Positions 27,606-38,877 of a DNA stretch of 64,000 nucleotides are shown here, one piece after another. Numbering within the stretch: the first letter of the stretch is position 1; every line of letters starts with the position of its first letter. The notes under the pieces were generated by a model. It did no database searches. It saw nothing but the letters and a program-made list of their open reading frames with translations, and was not told the origin of the DNA. Made by a program: the position numbers and the translations under genes. This DNA comes from Rhodobacteraceae bacterium HIMB11. Its GTDB lineage: Bacteria; Pseudomonadota; Alphaproteobacteria; Rhodobacterales; Rhodobacteraceae. The stretch is taken from assembly GCA_000472185.1 (NCBI GenBank), contig AVDB01000004.1, forward strand, positions 62,001 through 126,000. The letters are read 5' to 3'.

Positions 27606-29166
27606 TCCCTTTCAGGACTATGATCAGGCTTGCGCCGATTTTCGCTGGGATGTGCCGCAGCACCTGAACATGGCGCCGCAAGTCTGTGATGTTTGGTGTG
27701 AACGTGACCCAGACAAAACCGCCGTTATTGATGCAACCGATCTGGGGAATATTAAACATTACACCTATGCTGATCTGTCGCGCGCGGCGGATACGCTGGC
27801 GCATCATCTGAAACGCATAGGGGTCGTTTCAGGGGATCGGATCGGTGTGCTGCGCAGTCAGGACCTGTGGACCGCCGCCGCACATATAGCGATTTGGAAA
27901 TTGGGGGCCATTTCGATCCCGCTGTTCAAACTGTTCGGGCCAGAAGCCTTGTCATCACGCCTATTAGATGCAGGCGCGAAATGCGTGATTGTTGATGACG
28001 AGGGGCATTCGGGGTTGACTGCACTGAACGTGACGCAGGTCCTGCCAGAGGAGCTGAGGTTATCAGATCAACCATTCACCTGTACAAATACAACCTCGGA
28101 AACACCCGCCGTTTTGATCTATACCTCTGGCACCACGGGAAAATCCAAAGGTGCGCTTCACGCGCATCGGGTATTGATGGGACACCTACCTGGGGTTGAG
28201 GTGAGCCATGATTTTCTGGGTCAACATGGCGATATGATTTGGACCCCTGCGGATTGGGCCTGGATCGGCGGGTTGTTTGACGTGTTGATGCCAGCTCTCG
28301 CGCTGGGCGTGCCTGTGGTGGCGGCGCGATTGGCGCAATTCACACCTGATGCGGCGAAGGAGGTTATTGAAACATTGGGCATCAAAAACGTCTTTTTCCC
28401 GCCAACTGCGCTGCGCATGATTAAGGCGGCAGATTGCAACATTGCGGGCCTACGTTCGGTTGCGAGCGGGGGCGAACCGCTGGGCGCAGAAATGTTGGAA
28501 TGGGCGCGGGATGCGCTGGGTGTTACGATCAACGAATTTTACGGACAAACCGAATGCAACATGGTGGTGTCCAGTTGTCAGGCGGCCTTTCCTGTCAAAC
28601 ACGGGGCAATCGGGAAACCCGTGCCTGGGTTTGATGTGCAGGTGATTGATGATGCGGGCCGCCCCGCGGAGGCAGAGGGCGATATCGCCATCCGCCGCGG
28701 GGCGGTTAGCATGATGATTGAATATTGGAATAATCCCGCAGCGACGCAGGAGAAATTCCGTGGTGATTGGATGCTGACGGGGGATCGCGGCATTGTGGAT
28801 CAGGGATATATCCGCTTTGTTGGACGGGATGATGATGTAATCACCTCGGCCGGATATCGCATTGGCCCTGCCGAGATTGAGGATTGTCTGCTGACCCATC
28901 CTACGGTGGCCACCGTTGGAGTTGTGGGCAAACCCGATCCGATGCGCACCGAAATCGTAAAGGCGTACGCGGTTTTGAAGCCTGAGTTTACGGCATCTGA
29001 TGAATTACGTGATGCGTTGAAAACTTATGTGAAAGAGCGTTTGGCCAAACACGCCTACCCCCGTGAAATTAGTTTTTTGGATGAATTGCCCATGACCGTC
29101 ACAGGAAAAGTCATCCGCAAGGAATTGCGCGCCCGTGCGCGTGCAGAAAATGAAGGAGCCGAATAA
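27598..29166 (+). CDS. AMP-forming acyl-CoA synthetase
   Basis: 522-residue member of the adenylate-forming (ANL) superfamily, of the acetyl/medium-chain acyl-CoA synthetase type. The ATP loop is [12 protein letters not shown] (175-186), the A5 region is [11 protein letters not shown]7/A8 is [19 protein letters not shown] followed by [13 protein letters not shown], and the C-terminal catalytic Lys is in [11 protein letters not shown]. Placed between ivd and the methylcrotonyl-CoA carboxylase genes, it probably activates isovalerate, 3-methylcrotonate or acetoacetate. Which one is inference. Its stop overlaps the mccB start (TAATG). Confidence 0.9.
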   Translation: MIDPFQDYDQACADFRWDVPQHLNMAPQVCDVWCERDPDKTAVIDATDLGNIKHYTYADLSRAADTLAHHLKRIGVVSGDRIGVLRSQDLWTAAAHIAIWKLGAISIPLFKLFGPEALSSRLLDAGAKCVIVDDEGHSGLTALNVTQVLPEELRLSDQPFTCTNTTSETPAVLIYTSGTTGKSKGALHAHRVLMGHLPGVEVSHDFLGQHGDMIWTPADWAWIGGLFDVLMPALALGVPVVAARLAQFTPDAAKEVIETLGIKNVFFPPTALRMIKAADCNIAGLRSVASGGEPLGAEMLEWARDALGVTINEFYGQTECNMVVSSCQAAFPVKHGAIGKPVPGFDVQVIDDAGRPAEAEGDIAIRRGAVSMMIEYWNNPAATQEKFRGDWMLTGDRGIVDQGYIRFVGRDDDVITSAGYRIGPAEIEDCLLTHPTVATVGVVGKPDPMRTEIVKAYAVLKPEFTASDELRDALKTYVKERLAKHAYPREISFLDELPMTVTGKVIRKELRARARAENEGAE

Positions 29167-30770
29167 TGAAGCTGAAATCCAATATCTCTTCGGCCTCAGA
29201 AAGTTTTCGTCAAAATCAGCAGGCCAATTTAGCGGCCCTAGAGGAAGTGCGCGCCGCCGCTGAGCTTGCACAATTGGGAGGTGGTGCAAAATCCCGCGAT
29301 CGCCATGTGGCGCGTGGCAAAATGTTGCCCCGTGATCGTGTGGCAAACCTGTTGGATCACGGATCCGCATTTCTTGAGGTTGGAGCTACGGCCGCACATG
29401 GCCTTTACGATGGGGCGGCCCCCGCTGCGGGGATGATTGCGGGCATTGGTACGGTTTCGGGCGTGACCTGCATGATCCTGTGCAATGATGCGACGGTAAA
29501 GGGCGGCACCTATTATCCCATGTCCGTCAAAAAACACCTCCGCGCCCAGGAAATTGCCGAAGAATGCAATCTACCCTGCATCTATATGGTCGATAGCGGT
29601 GGGGCCAATCTGCCCAATCAGGATGAGGTGTTTCCAGACCGCGATCATTTTGGCCGCATCTTTTACAATCAAGCACGGATGAGTGCCAAGGGCATTCCAC
29701 AAGTCGCGATTGTGATGGGGTCCTGTACTGCAGGCGGTGCCTATGTCCCTGCGATGTCAGATGTCACCATCATTGTGAAAGAGCAGGGAACAATTTTCTT
29801 GGCGGGTCCCCCCTTAGTCAAGGCCGCAACGGGCGAAGTTGTCAGCGCCGAAGCATTGGGTGGGGGCGATGTGCATACACGTCTGTCTGGCGTTGCGGAT
29901 TATCTGGCCGAGGATGATGCCCATGCAATCGCATTGGCGCGACAAGCGGTGTCAAACCTGAACCGTCCCTCGCTCAATATGGACAACTGGGCAACACCAG
30001 AAGATCCCGCCTATGATCCCGCCGAATTGTTGGGGGTGGTGCCAAATGATCTGCGCCAACCCTATGACATTCGCGAAGTGATTGCCCGATTGGTCGATGG
30101 ATCGCGCTTTGACGAATTTAAGGCGCGCTTTGGTGAAACTTTGGTCACGGGGTTTGCCCATGTTATGGGATGCCCGATTGGGATCATTGCCAACAACGGT
30201 GTTCTGTTTTCAGAGGCTGCGCAAAAGGGCGCGCATTTCGTTGAATTGTGTTCACAACGCAAAATCCCACTGGTCTTTTTGCAAAATATCACGGGCTTTA
30301 TGGTTGGGCAAAAATATGAAAACGAAGGTATCGCACGCCACGGCGCAAAAATGGTGACGGCGGTTGCCACAACCTCTGTTCCTAAAATCACAATGTTGGT
30401 GGGGGGCAGTTTTGGGGCAGGCAACTATGGAATGGCGGGACGCGCCTATCAACCACGGTTTTTATGGACATGGCCCAACAGTCGCATTTCTGTGATGGGC
30501 GGTGCGCAGGCGGCGGGCGTTTTGGCCACCGTCAAACGCGACGGGATTGAACGCGCAGGTGGCACATGGAGTACCGAGGAAGAAGCCGCATTCAAACAGC
30601 CCACGATTGACATGTTTGAACAGCAGAGCCACCCGCTCTATGCCTCGGCGCGGCTCTGGGATGATGGGATCATTGATCCCCGCCATTCGCGCCAAGTCCT
30701 ATATCAATCGTTGCATGCCGCGCTGCACGCACCGATTGAGGATACAAAATTCGGCGTCTTTAGGATGTAG
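29166..30770 (+). CDS. mccB: Methylcrotonyl-CoA carboxylase, carboxyltransferase (beta) subunit
   Basis: Transfers CO2 from carboxybiotin to 3-methylcrotonyl-CoA, giving 3-methylglutaconyl-CoA. The 534-residue protein has the two crotonase-like halves of the acyl-CoA carboxylase beta family: [19 protein letters not shown] and [16 protein letters not shown] in the N half, and [14 protein letters not shown] and [18 protein letters not shown] in the C half. [20 protein letters not shown] is typical of MCC rather than propionyl-CoA carboxylase. Directly precedes the biotin subunit gene. Confidence 0.95.
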   Translation: MKLKSNISSASESFRQNQQANLAALEEVRAAAELAQLGGGAKSRDRHVARGKMLPRDRVANLLDHGSAFLEVGATAAHGLYDGAAPAAGMIAGIGTVSGVTCMILCNDATVKGGTYYPMSVKKHLRAQEIAEECNLPCIYMVDSGGANLPNQDEVFPDRDHFGRIFYNQARMSAKGIPQVAIVMGSCTAGGAYVPAMSDVTIIVKEQGTIFLAGPPLVKAATGEVVSAEALGGGDVHTRLSGVADYLAEDDAHAIALARQAVSNLNRPSLNMDNWATPEDPAYDPAELLGVVPNDLRQPYDIREVIARLVDGSRFDEFKARFGETLVTGFAHVMGCPIGIIANNGVLFSEAAQKGAHFVELCSQRKIPLVFLQNITGFMVGQKYENEGIARHGAKMVTAVATTSVPKITMLVGGSFGAGNYGMAGRAYQPRFLWTWPNSRISVMGGAQAAGVLATVKRDGIERAGGTWSTEEEAAFKQPTIDMFEQQSHPLYASARLWDDGIIDPRHSRQVLYQSLHAALHAPIEDTKFGVFRM

Positions 30771-30785
30771 GCAGGGGAAATACTT

Positions 30786-32726
30786 ATGTCGTTATTTAAA
30801 AAAATTCTAATCGCCAATCGTGGGGAAATTGCCTGTCGGATTGCACGCACGGCGCGGGAAATGGGTGTTCTAACTGTGGCTGTTTATTCGGATGCAGATG
30901 CCAATGCCTTGCATGTGGCCTGCGCGGATGAGGCGGTAAATATCGGGGGTGCCCAACCCAGCGAAAGTTATCTGCGCGGTGATGTGATTATTCAGGCCGC
31001 CCTTGATCGCGGGGCCGAGGCGATCCACCCTGGTTATGGCTTTCTGTCTGAGAACCCAGATTTTGTTGAGGCGGTCGAGGCGGCTGGACTAACCTTTATC
31101 GGGCCATCCAGTGACGCAATCCGCGCCATGGGGTTAAAGGACGCGGCCAAGGCCTTGATGGAACAGGCGGGCGTTCCCGTTGTCCCGGGCTATCACGGGT
31201 CTGATCAGGGGGATGATCATCTGCGTGCTGCGGCATCCGATATTGGTTATCCCGTTTTGATCAAGGCTGTCGCAGGGGGCGGGGGCAAGGGGATGCGCCG
31301 CGTCGACGATCCTCGCGACTTTGACCAGGCGCTCGCCTCTGCGCGGGCCGAGGCGAAATCCGCTTTTGGCAATGCAGATGTTTTGATCGAAAAATACATT
31401 CTTTCCCCGCGCCATATCGAGGTGCAGGTGTTTGGCGATGGCAGCGATGCAATTCACCTGTTTGAACGCGACTGTTCCCTGCAACGTCGCCATCAAAAAG
31501 TGATCGAAGAGGCCCCAGCCCCCGGCATGACGCAAGACGTGCGTGCCGCAATGGGGCAGGCGGCCGTGCAGGCGGCCAAAGCGATTGGGTATAAAGGGGC
31601 AGGGACGGTTGAATTCATCGTGGATGGATCAACTGGCCTGCGCACGGATGGTTTTTGGTTCATGGAAATGAACACCCGCCTACAGGTTGAACATCCTGTG
31701 AGTGAGGCGATCACGGGCGTTGATCTGGTTGAATGGCAATTGCTTGTGGCGGCGGGTGCTGCGCTTCCTGAACGTCAAGAGGACCTGCGCATCAACGGTC
31801 ATGCTTTTGAGGCACGTCTTTATGCCGAGGACGTGCCTGCAGGGTTTCTTCCCGCAACGGGACATATTGATCACTTGGTCTTTTCCAAGGTGGCACGAAA
31901 TGACACGGGCGTGCGTCCGTTGGACAATATTTCCCCTTTTTATGATCCGATGATTGCCAAGGTTATCACCCATGGCAAAACGCGGAATGAGGCGTTGAGC
32001 AAATTGCACCATGCGTTGGCAAAAACTGAAATCGTGGGCGTGACGACGAATATCGGGTTTTTGACCGCGCTGTGTCGCCACGATGATTTTGCACAAGGTC
32101 GCGTTGATACGGGATTGATCGAGCGGGACATAGCGGCATTGATCGGACCTGATGAACCGCCCATCGTGGTTGTGTTGTCGGCCCTTATGGCCACCTATGA
32201 TCCTATTGATGTTCCCTTTGCAGGGTTTTCCCAATGGGGCCCTATTACGCAGACCGTATCCATGAAACGCGCGGATCAGAGCTATGAGGCGCGGATCAGC
32301 TATCGTGCGGATCAGACCCAAATTGAACATGACGGTCAAATCCATACGCTTGTCCCGACCCCTAGTGGGTTTGAACTCGATTGTGTTCCGCTTCCTTCTG
32401 CGCGCAAGATCGGCAGGCATGTCAGTTGCTTTGGCCCAACGCCCTATCATTTTCAACTAATTGATCCGCTGGATCGCAAAAGTGATGCGGGGGCATCGCA
32501 AACGGGTATTCAATCCCCCATGCCTGGATTGGTGAAACAGGTCGCGGTTACGACGGGCCAAGAGGTGCAAGAGGGCGATGCGTTATTGATGTTAGAAGCG
32601 ATGAAGATGGAACACATCCTGCGTGCGCCACGCGATTGCGTGATCGAAGAGGTGCTATGCAACCCCGAACAGCAGGTGCAGGCGGGTGATTTATTGATTC
32701 AATTTGCATCTCAGGACGCAGAATAA
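30786..32726 (+). CDS. mccA: Methylcrotonyl-CoA carboxylase, biotin (alpha) subunit
   Basis: 646-residue biotin carboxylase with its own biotin carrier. ATP-grasp domain signatures include KILIANRGEIACRI at the start, KAVAGGGGKGMRRV, HIEVQVFGDG and FMEMNTRLQVEHPV (catalytic ERD/NxR region). The C-terminal biotinyl domain carries LEAMKMEHIL with the biotin-accepting Lys607. Lysine biotinylation would be done by BirA encoded at 49.3 kb. The operon ends here: neither methylglutaconyl-CoA hydratase nor HMG-CoA lyase follows. Confidence 0.96.
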   Translation: MSLFKKILIANRGEIACRIARTAREMGVLTVAVYSDADANALHVACADEAVNIGGAQPSESYLRGDVIIQAALDRGAEAIHPGYGFLSENPDFVEAVEAAGLTFIGPSSDAIRAMGLKDAAKALMEQAGVPVVPGYHGSDQGDDHLRAAASDIGYPVLIKAVAGGGGKGMRRVDDPRDFDQALASARAEAKSAFGNADVLIEKYILSPRHIEVQVFGDGSDAIHLFERDCSLQRRHQKVIEEAPAPGMTQDVRAAMGQAAVQAAKAIGYKGAGTVEFIVDGSTGLRTDGFWFMEMNTRLQVEHPVSEAITGVDLVEWQLLVAAGAALPERQEDLRINGHAFEARLYAEDVPAGFLPATGHIDHLVFSKVARNDTGVRPLDNISPFYDPMIAKVITHGKTRNEALSKLHHALAKTEIVGVTTNIGFLTALCRHDDFAQGRVDTGLIERDIAALIGPDEPPIVVVLSALMATYDPIDVPFAGFSQWGPITQTVSMKRADQSYEARISYRADQTQIEHDGQIHTLVPTPSGFELDCVPLPSARKIGRHVSCFGPTPYHFQLIDPLDRKSDAGASQTGIQSPMPGLVKQVAVTTGQEVQEGDALLMLEAMKMEHILRAPRDCVIEEVLCNPEQQVQAGDLLIQFASQDAE

Positions 32727-33006
32727 GGGCACTTTCGGAAACCAAAAGTCGATTTTTTTGCATTTTTCTTTGTGACAAGATGTCGTGCAATCTCGGCTTT
32801 GGGATTGGGGCCTGCATAAAATAATGACCGCAGGCTTAAATAACATGGGGTTTTGCCGCTATTATTCAATGTGAGAGCCGACAACCTATTCACGAAAATG
32901 AATGTTTTGCGTATCTGTTGACCCCATGCAGCGGCAGGAGTAAACCACGCGCAAGCCAACATGATTTGCAATCGTCTTCGATTGTAGCACGCGAAAGGAG
33001 CAATCT
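32727..33006 (+). promoter_or_regulatory. nuo operon leader/promoter region
   Basis: 280 bp between mccA and nuoA with no credible ORF. It must hold the promoter for the 16-kb nuo transcript. It contains paired inverted segments in interlocked order (CATGGGGT 32844-32851 with ACCCCATG 32921-32928, and TGCCGCT 32854-32860 with AGCGGCA 32930-32936), an outer GCCTGC/GCAGGC pair (32810-32815, 32830-32835), and a CAATCG-TCTT-CGATTG hairpin (32969-32984) ending 22 bp before the GTG start. No specific promoter hexamers stood out with confidence. Confidence 0.55.
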
Positions 33007-34494
<1,488 letters not shown>

Positions 34495-34498
<4 letters not shown>

Positions 34499-35712
34499 TG
34501 GACGGATCAAAAGGTTTCGAAGACGCCCAAACAGGCGAACAGCAAATCCGCAACTTTAATATCAACTTTGGTCCACAGCACCCTGCGGCACACGGCGTGT
34601 TGCGTTTGGTTCTGGAATTGGATGGTGAAATTGTCGAACGCTGCGACCCGCACGTTGGATTGTTGCACCGCGGTACCGAAAAGCTGATGGAAAGCCGCAC
34701 ATATTTGCAAAACCTGCCGTATTTTGATCGGCTGGATTATGTGGCGCCCATGAACCAAGAGCACGCATGGTGCCTTGCGATTGAAAAACTGACGGGTGTC
34801 GAAGTGCCCCGTCGTGCGTCCTTAATCCGCGTTTTGTATTCTGAAATTGGACGGGTTTTGAACCACCTGCTGAACGTCACCACACAGGCGATGGACGTGG
34901 GGGCATTGACACCACCACTATGGGGATTTGAAGAACGTGAAAAGCTGATGTGTTTTTATGAACGCGCCTGCGGTGCGCGTTTACACGCGGCTTATTTCCG
35001 TCCAGGTGGTGTGCATCAGGATCTACCAGCCGAGTTGATCGACGATATCGAAGCATGGGCGCATCAATTCCCAGCACGTTTGGACGATATTGACAACCTG
35101 TTGACCGAAAACCGCATCTTTAAACAGCGTAATGCCGATATTGGTATTGTCGGAGAAGAAGACATCCAAAATTATGGCTTCTCGGGTGTTATGGTGCGCG
35201 GTTCGGGCCTTGCGTGGGATTTGCGTCGTGCGCAGCCCTATGAATGTTATGACGAATTTGAATTCCAAATTCCCGTTGGCAAAAACGGCGATTGCTATGA
35301 CCGCTATTTGGTGCGCATGGAAGAAATGCGTCAGTCGGTTGGCATCATTTTACAAGCTGTTCAGAAATTGCGCGACTGTCCTGGTGATGTATTGGCGCGT
35401 GGCAAGCTTACCCCGCCGAAACGGTCGGATATGAAAACCTCGATGGAAGCATTGATCCACCACTTCAAACTTTATACCGAGGGCTTCCACGTACCAGCAG
35501 GTGAAGTATACGCCGCGGTTGAGGCACCAAAGGGTGAATTTGGTGTGTATCTTGTCGCGGATGGCACCAATAAACCCTATCGCGCAAAATTGCGTGCACC
35601 TGGGTTCCCACATCTTCAGGCCATGGATCACATGGCAAAAGGCCACCAATTGGCCGATGTTGCCGCAATTATCGGCACCATGGATATCGTATTCGGAGAG
35701 ATTGACCGCTAA
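34495..35712 (+). CDS. nuoD: NADH-quinone oxidoreductase subunit D
   Basis: 405-residue 49-kDa homologue forming the quinone pocket with NuoB. Conserved segments are [14 protein letters not shown] (quinone-site His region), [27 protein letters not shown] and the C-terminal DVVFGE-like [10 protein letters not shown]. Length and ends match the family. Its stop overlaps the nuoE start (TAATG). Confidence 0.97.
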
Positions 35713-36791
35713 TGCTACGCCGTCTTTACCACGACCAACCGGAAAGCTTTGCCTTTACCCCTGCGAACCAAGCATGGGCCGAAGCGCAAATTAAGAAATA
35801 CCCAGAGGGGCGTCAGCAATCGGCGATTATTCCTCTTTTGTGGCGTGCCCAAGAGCAAGAGGGGTGGTTGACGCGTCCAGCTATCGAGGGCGTTGCCGAA
35901 ATGCTGGGCATCGCGTACATTCGCGCGCTTGAGGTTGCGACATTTTATTTCATGTTCCAACTCCAGCCCGTGGGCAGCGTGGCGCATGTCCAGGTCTGTG
36001 GAACACTGTCCTGCATGATTTGCGGTGCCGAGGATTTGATCGGCGTTTGCAAAGAAAAGATTGCCGACAAGGCGCATGACCTTTCCGCGGATGGCACGTT
36101 CAGCTGGGAAGAGGTGGAATGCCTTGGGTCCTGTTCTAACGCGCCAATGGTTCAAATTGGCAAAGATTATTACGAAGATCTGACCGCTGAAAAATTTGCG
36201 TGGATTCTGGACGAACTGGCCGCGGGCCGTGTTCCGACACCGGGCCCGCAAAATGGCCGCTACGCTGCAGAGCCTTTGGGTGGTTTGACATCCCTTGGTG
36301 AATTTGACAGCGGCAAGACCAAATACAACGCTTCAGCACAATTGGCCTCTGATTTTGGCGATACAGTCAAGCGCATTGATGGGACCGAAGTGCCGCTGAT
36401 CACGCCCTGGGTAAAATCAGAAAAAGCGGCTGCCAAGACATCGGCACCTAAAGCCAAAGCCGCCGCAAAACCAAAGGCGGCACCCAAATCAGTTGAAAAA
36501 GCCACGGTTGCTGCGAAAAAGCCACGCACCATGAAAGCGCCACGTACAGCGGGTGCAGATGATTTGAAAATGATCAAGGGTGTTGGTCCAAAGCTTGAAA
36601 CCATGCTGAACGAGCTTGGGTTTTATCATTTCGATCAAATTGCAGGTTGGAGCGCAGCAGAGGTGGCCTGGGTCAACGATAACCTGACGGGGTTCAAGAA
36701 GGGCCGTGTCAGCCGTGATAATTGGGTCGAACAGGCCCGCAAACTGGCCTTTGGCCAAGAAACAGAGTTTTCCAAACGCGTTTCTGATTGA
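35712..36791 (+). CDS. nuoE: NADH-quinone oxidoreductase subunit E with C-terminal HhH-like extension
   Basis: 24-kDa homologue binding [2Fe-2S] cluster N1a through Cys96, Cys101, Cys137 and Cys141 (CGTLSC and ECLGSC). The normal NuoE core ends near residue 185. A further 170 residues follow: a spacer, an Ala/Lys/Pro-rich linker (about 235-280) and a small domain at 282-350 containing [20 protein letters not shown], which resembles a helix-hairpin-helix fold. Long NuoE forms of this kind are known in Rhodobacterales; the role of the extra domain is unknown. Confidence 0.95.
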   Translation: MLRRLYHDQPESFAFTPANQAWAEAQIKKYPEGRQQSAIIPLLWRAQEQEGWLTRPAIEGVAEMLGIAYIRALEVATFYFMFQLQPVGSVAHVQVCGTLSCMICGAEDLIGVCKEKIADKAHDLSADGTFSWEEVECLGSCSNAPMVQIGKDYYEDLTAEKFAWILDELAAGRVPTPGPQNGRYAAEPLGGLTSLGEFDSGKTKYNASAQLASDFGDTVKRIDGTEVPLITPWVKSEKAAAKTSAPKAKAAAKPKAAPKSVEKATVAAKKPRTMKAPRTAGADDLKMIKGVGPKLETMLNELGFYHFDQIAGWSAAEVAWVNDNLTGFKKGRVSRDNWVEQARKLAFGQETEFSKRVSD

Positions 36792-36812
36792 GATATGTAC
36801 TAGGAGAACATG

Positions 36813-37037
36813 ATGGAGCAGCACGACGAACAACATCTATCCAAACAGGGGCGCATCGTGGCGCTTGTCATTGCTGGATCGATGTTATTTTGGATTGCTG
36901 CTCAGTATATCGGACCGCAGATCGGTCTGTCGGGTCGCTTTGCGATTTTGATCGATCTGCTGGTTTTGGCCGCGCTGTTTTGGGCGATGGTTGTAACTGC
37001 ACAAATTTGGCGTAAGCGCCAAGCGAACAAAGGATGA
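36813..37037 (+). CDS. DUF5337 small membrane protein in the nuo operon
   Basis: 74 residues with two predicted transmembrane helices (about 17-36 and 45-64) and charged ends. It matches what I know of DUF5337, a family seen within Rhodobacterales nuo operons between nuoE and nuoF. The ATG at 36813 sits six bases after AGGAG; the ATG one codon earlier is too close to it. Likely a complex I-associated or assembly factor by context only. Confidence 0.75.
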   Translation: MEQHDEQHLSKQGRIVALVIAGSMLFWIAAQYIGPQIGLSGRFAILIDLLVLAALFWAMVVTAQIWRKRQANKG

Positions 37038-37044
37038 TTGTCAC

Positions 37045-38343
37045 ATGCTAAAGGACCAGGATCGGATCTTTACTAATCTCTACGGGATGCATGATCGTAC
37101 GCTCAAAGGTGCAATGGCCCGTGGTCATTGGGACGGCACGGCGAAAATTATCCAAAATGGCCGTGACTGGATCATTGATCAGATGAAGGCCTCTGGCCTA
37201 CGCGGTCGCGGTGGTGCGGGGTTCCCGACAGGCCTTAAATGGTCCTTCATGCCAAAAGAAAGCGATGGTCGCCCAGCCTATTTGGTGATCAACGCCGATG
37301 AATCAGAACCAGGCACCTGTAAAGACCGCGAAATCATGCGCCACGATCCGCACACGCTGATCGAAGGGGCGCTGATTGCCTCATTCGCGATGAATGCAAA
37401 TGCGTGCTATATCTACATCCGCGGTGAATACATCCGCGAAAAAGAAGCGCTGCAAAACGCCATTGATGAAGCGTATGACGCGGGTCTCCTTGGGAAAAAC
37501 GCGGCCAAGTCTGGCTGGGATTTTGACCTTTACCTACACCACGGGGCAGGGGCCTATATTTGTGGTGAAGAAACCGCATTGATCGAAAGCCTTGAAGGTA
37601 AAAAGGGTATGCCGCGGATGAAACCTCCGTTTCCTGCGGGTGCGGGGCTTTATGGATGCCCCACAACTGTGAACAACGTTGAGTCAATTGCTGTTGTGCC
37701 AACCATCTTGCGTCGTGGACCAGAATGGTTTGCAGGTTTTGGTCGTCAAAACAATGCGGGCACCAAACTGTTCGCGATTTCGGGCCACGTGAACCACCCC
37801 TGCGTCGTGGAAGAGGCGATGTCGATCAGTTTTGAAGAGTTGATCGAAACCCACTGCGGCGGCATTCGCGGCGGATGGGATAATTTGTTGGCCGTGATCC
37901 CAGGTGGATCATCGGTGCCCTGCGTGCGCGGTGAAAACATGCGCGATGCGATCATGGACTTTGATTACCTGCGCGGTGATTTGGGATCAGGTTTGGGAAC
38001 CGCGGCCGTGATAGTCATGGATAAATCCGTTGATATCATCAAAGCGATCTGGCGCCTGTCTAAGTTCTATAAACACGAAAGCTGTGGTCAATGTACCCCC
38101 TGTCGTGAAGGGACAGGTTGGATGATGCGTGTGATGGATCGCCTGGTCAAAGGCGAGGCGAACCCAGAAGAGATCGACATGCTATGGGACGTGACTAAGC
38201 AGGTCGAAGGACATACAATTTGTGCACTTGGCGATGCGGCGGCATGGCCAATCCAAGGTTTGATCCGCAATTTCCGCGAAGAGATTGAGGATCGGATCAA
38301 GTCGCAACAAACAGGGCGCACGGGCGCCATGGCAGCAGAATAG
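37045..38343 (+). CDS. nuoF: NADH-quinone oxidoreductase subunit F
   Basis: 51-kDa homologue that oxidises NADH at FMN. The nucleotide/FMN region is [13 protein letters not shown] (54-66) with [14 protein letters not shown] after it. Cluster N3 ligands are Cys347, Cys350 and Cys353 ([11 protein letters not shown]) and Cys393 (TICALGDA). 432 residues, normal length. Starts after AGGATG with a short gap from the DUF5337 gene. Confidence 0.97.
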   Translation: MLKDQDRIFTNLYGMHDRTLKGAMARGHWDGTAKIIQNGRDWIIDQMKASGLRGRGGAGFPTGLKWSFMPKESDGRPAYLVINADESEPGTCKDREIMRHDPHTLIEGALIASFAMNANACYIYIRGEYIREKEALQNAIDEAYDAGLLGKNAAKSGWDFDLYLHHGAGAYICGEETALIESLEGKKGMPRMKPPFPAGAGLYGCPTTVNNVESIAVVPTILRRGPEWFAGFGRQNNAGTKLFAISGHVNHPCVVEEAMSISFEELIETHCGGIRGGWDNLLAVIPGGSSVPCVRGENMRDAIMDFDYLRGDLGSGLGTAAVIVMDKSVDIIKAIWRLSKFYKHESCGQCTPCREGTGWMMRVMDRLVKGEANPEEIDMLWDVTKQVEGHTICALGDAAAWPIQGLIRNFREEIEDRIKSQQTGRTGAMAAE

Positions 38344-38354
38344 GCGCAGATTTC

Positions 38355-38738
38355 ATGAACGGCGCAACACCATCTGAGCATCAGCGACTTAAGCATCGGC
38401 GGCACCTGCGCGCCCTAGCTACAGTTGTGGTCGCGTCAACTTTGGTTGCAGCCTGTTCTGGCACCACTCGCAACGTCAATGCGGTAAAATTTGACGGACA
38501 TTATTTTGCAGGACGCGCCTCTAAGAACAGTGCGTATCCCCATGGCTTCTCTGTACGTATTCGCAATGCCGCGAAATCAATCGCGGGCGCACGTGAAGCG
38601 GCCCGGTATGAGGCGACGATTTACTGCATCGAGCAGTTTGGAACATCAGACATCATCTGGTCAATTGGTCCTGACGACGAGGCGATATCGCTGTCGAACC
38701 GTTCTTTGACCCTAGCAGGAAGGTGCAATCCAGAATGA
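38355..38738 (+). CDS. Putative lipoprotein encoded between nuoF and nuoG
   Basis: 127 residues. A basic N terminus (HQRLKHRRHLRA) and hydrophobic stretch lead to a lipobox, LVAAC, with Cys34 as the lipid-modified residue. The mature part is about 94 residues with two further cysteines ([17 protein letters not shown]), and the segment AREAARYEATIYCIEQFG resembles other small Rhodobacterales lipoproteins. No known domain is recognised. Its stop overlaps the start of the 45-residue gene by three bases, so it is within the nuo transcript. Confidence 0.7.
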   Translation: MNGATPSEHQRLKHRRHLRALATVVVASTLVAACSGTTRNVNAVKFDGHYFAGRASKNSAYPHGFSVRIRNAAKSIAGAREAARYEATIYCIEQFGTSDIIWSIGPDDEAISLSNRSLTLAGRCNPE

Positions 38739-38872
38739 CTGGCATTTTTTCGACATTCATGGCGCGCGTTGAGGCGCTTTTTCAGCCTGCGCCCCTTTTG
38801 CGTCAACGCCCTGTGCGCGTTACATCAACTAGAAACGACCGCCCCCAGTGGATGCGGCAGATTAAGAAGTGA
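38735..38872 (+). CDS. 45-residue basic micro-protein between nuoF and nuoG
   Basis: ATG 38735 overlaps the lipoprotein stop (ATGA), and the TGA at 38870-38872 ends six bases before nuoG's ATG. The product begins [20 protein letters not shown] and ends [10 protein letters not shown]; it is strongly basic (9 Arg, 2 Lys, 1 Glu). The perfect tiling of the space between two coupled genes argues that it is translated. No family is recognised. Translational coupling to nuoG is likely. Confidence 0.6.
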   Translation: MTGIFSTFMARVEALFQPAPLLRQRPVRVTSTRNDRPQWMRQIKK

Positions 38873-38877
38873 ATGCG

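Noticed and set aside
31680-32456. 258-codon minus-strand open frame
   Set aside because: Opposite mccA, basic and His-rich shadow frame with no ribosome site.
32961-32987. Possible leader peptide starting at the ATG in the nuo leader (MICNRLRL)
   Set aside because: Only eight codons; the nearest AGGAG is about 20 bases upstream, too far; the sequence coincides with a hairpin.
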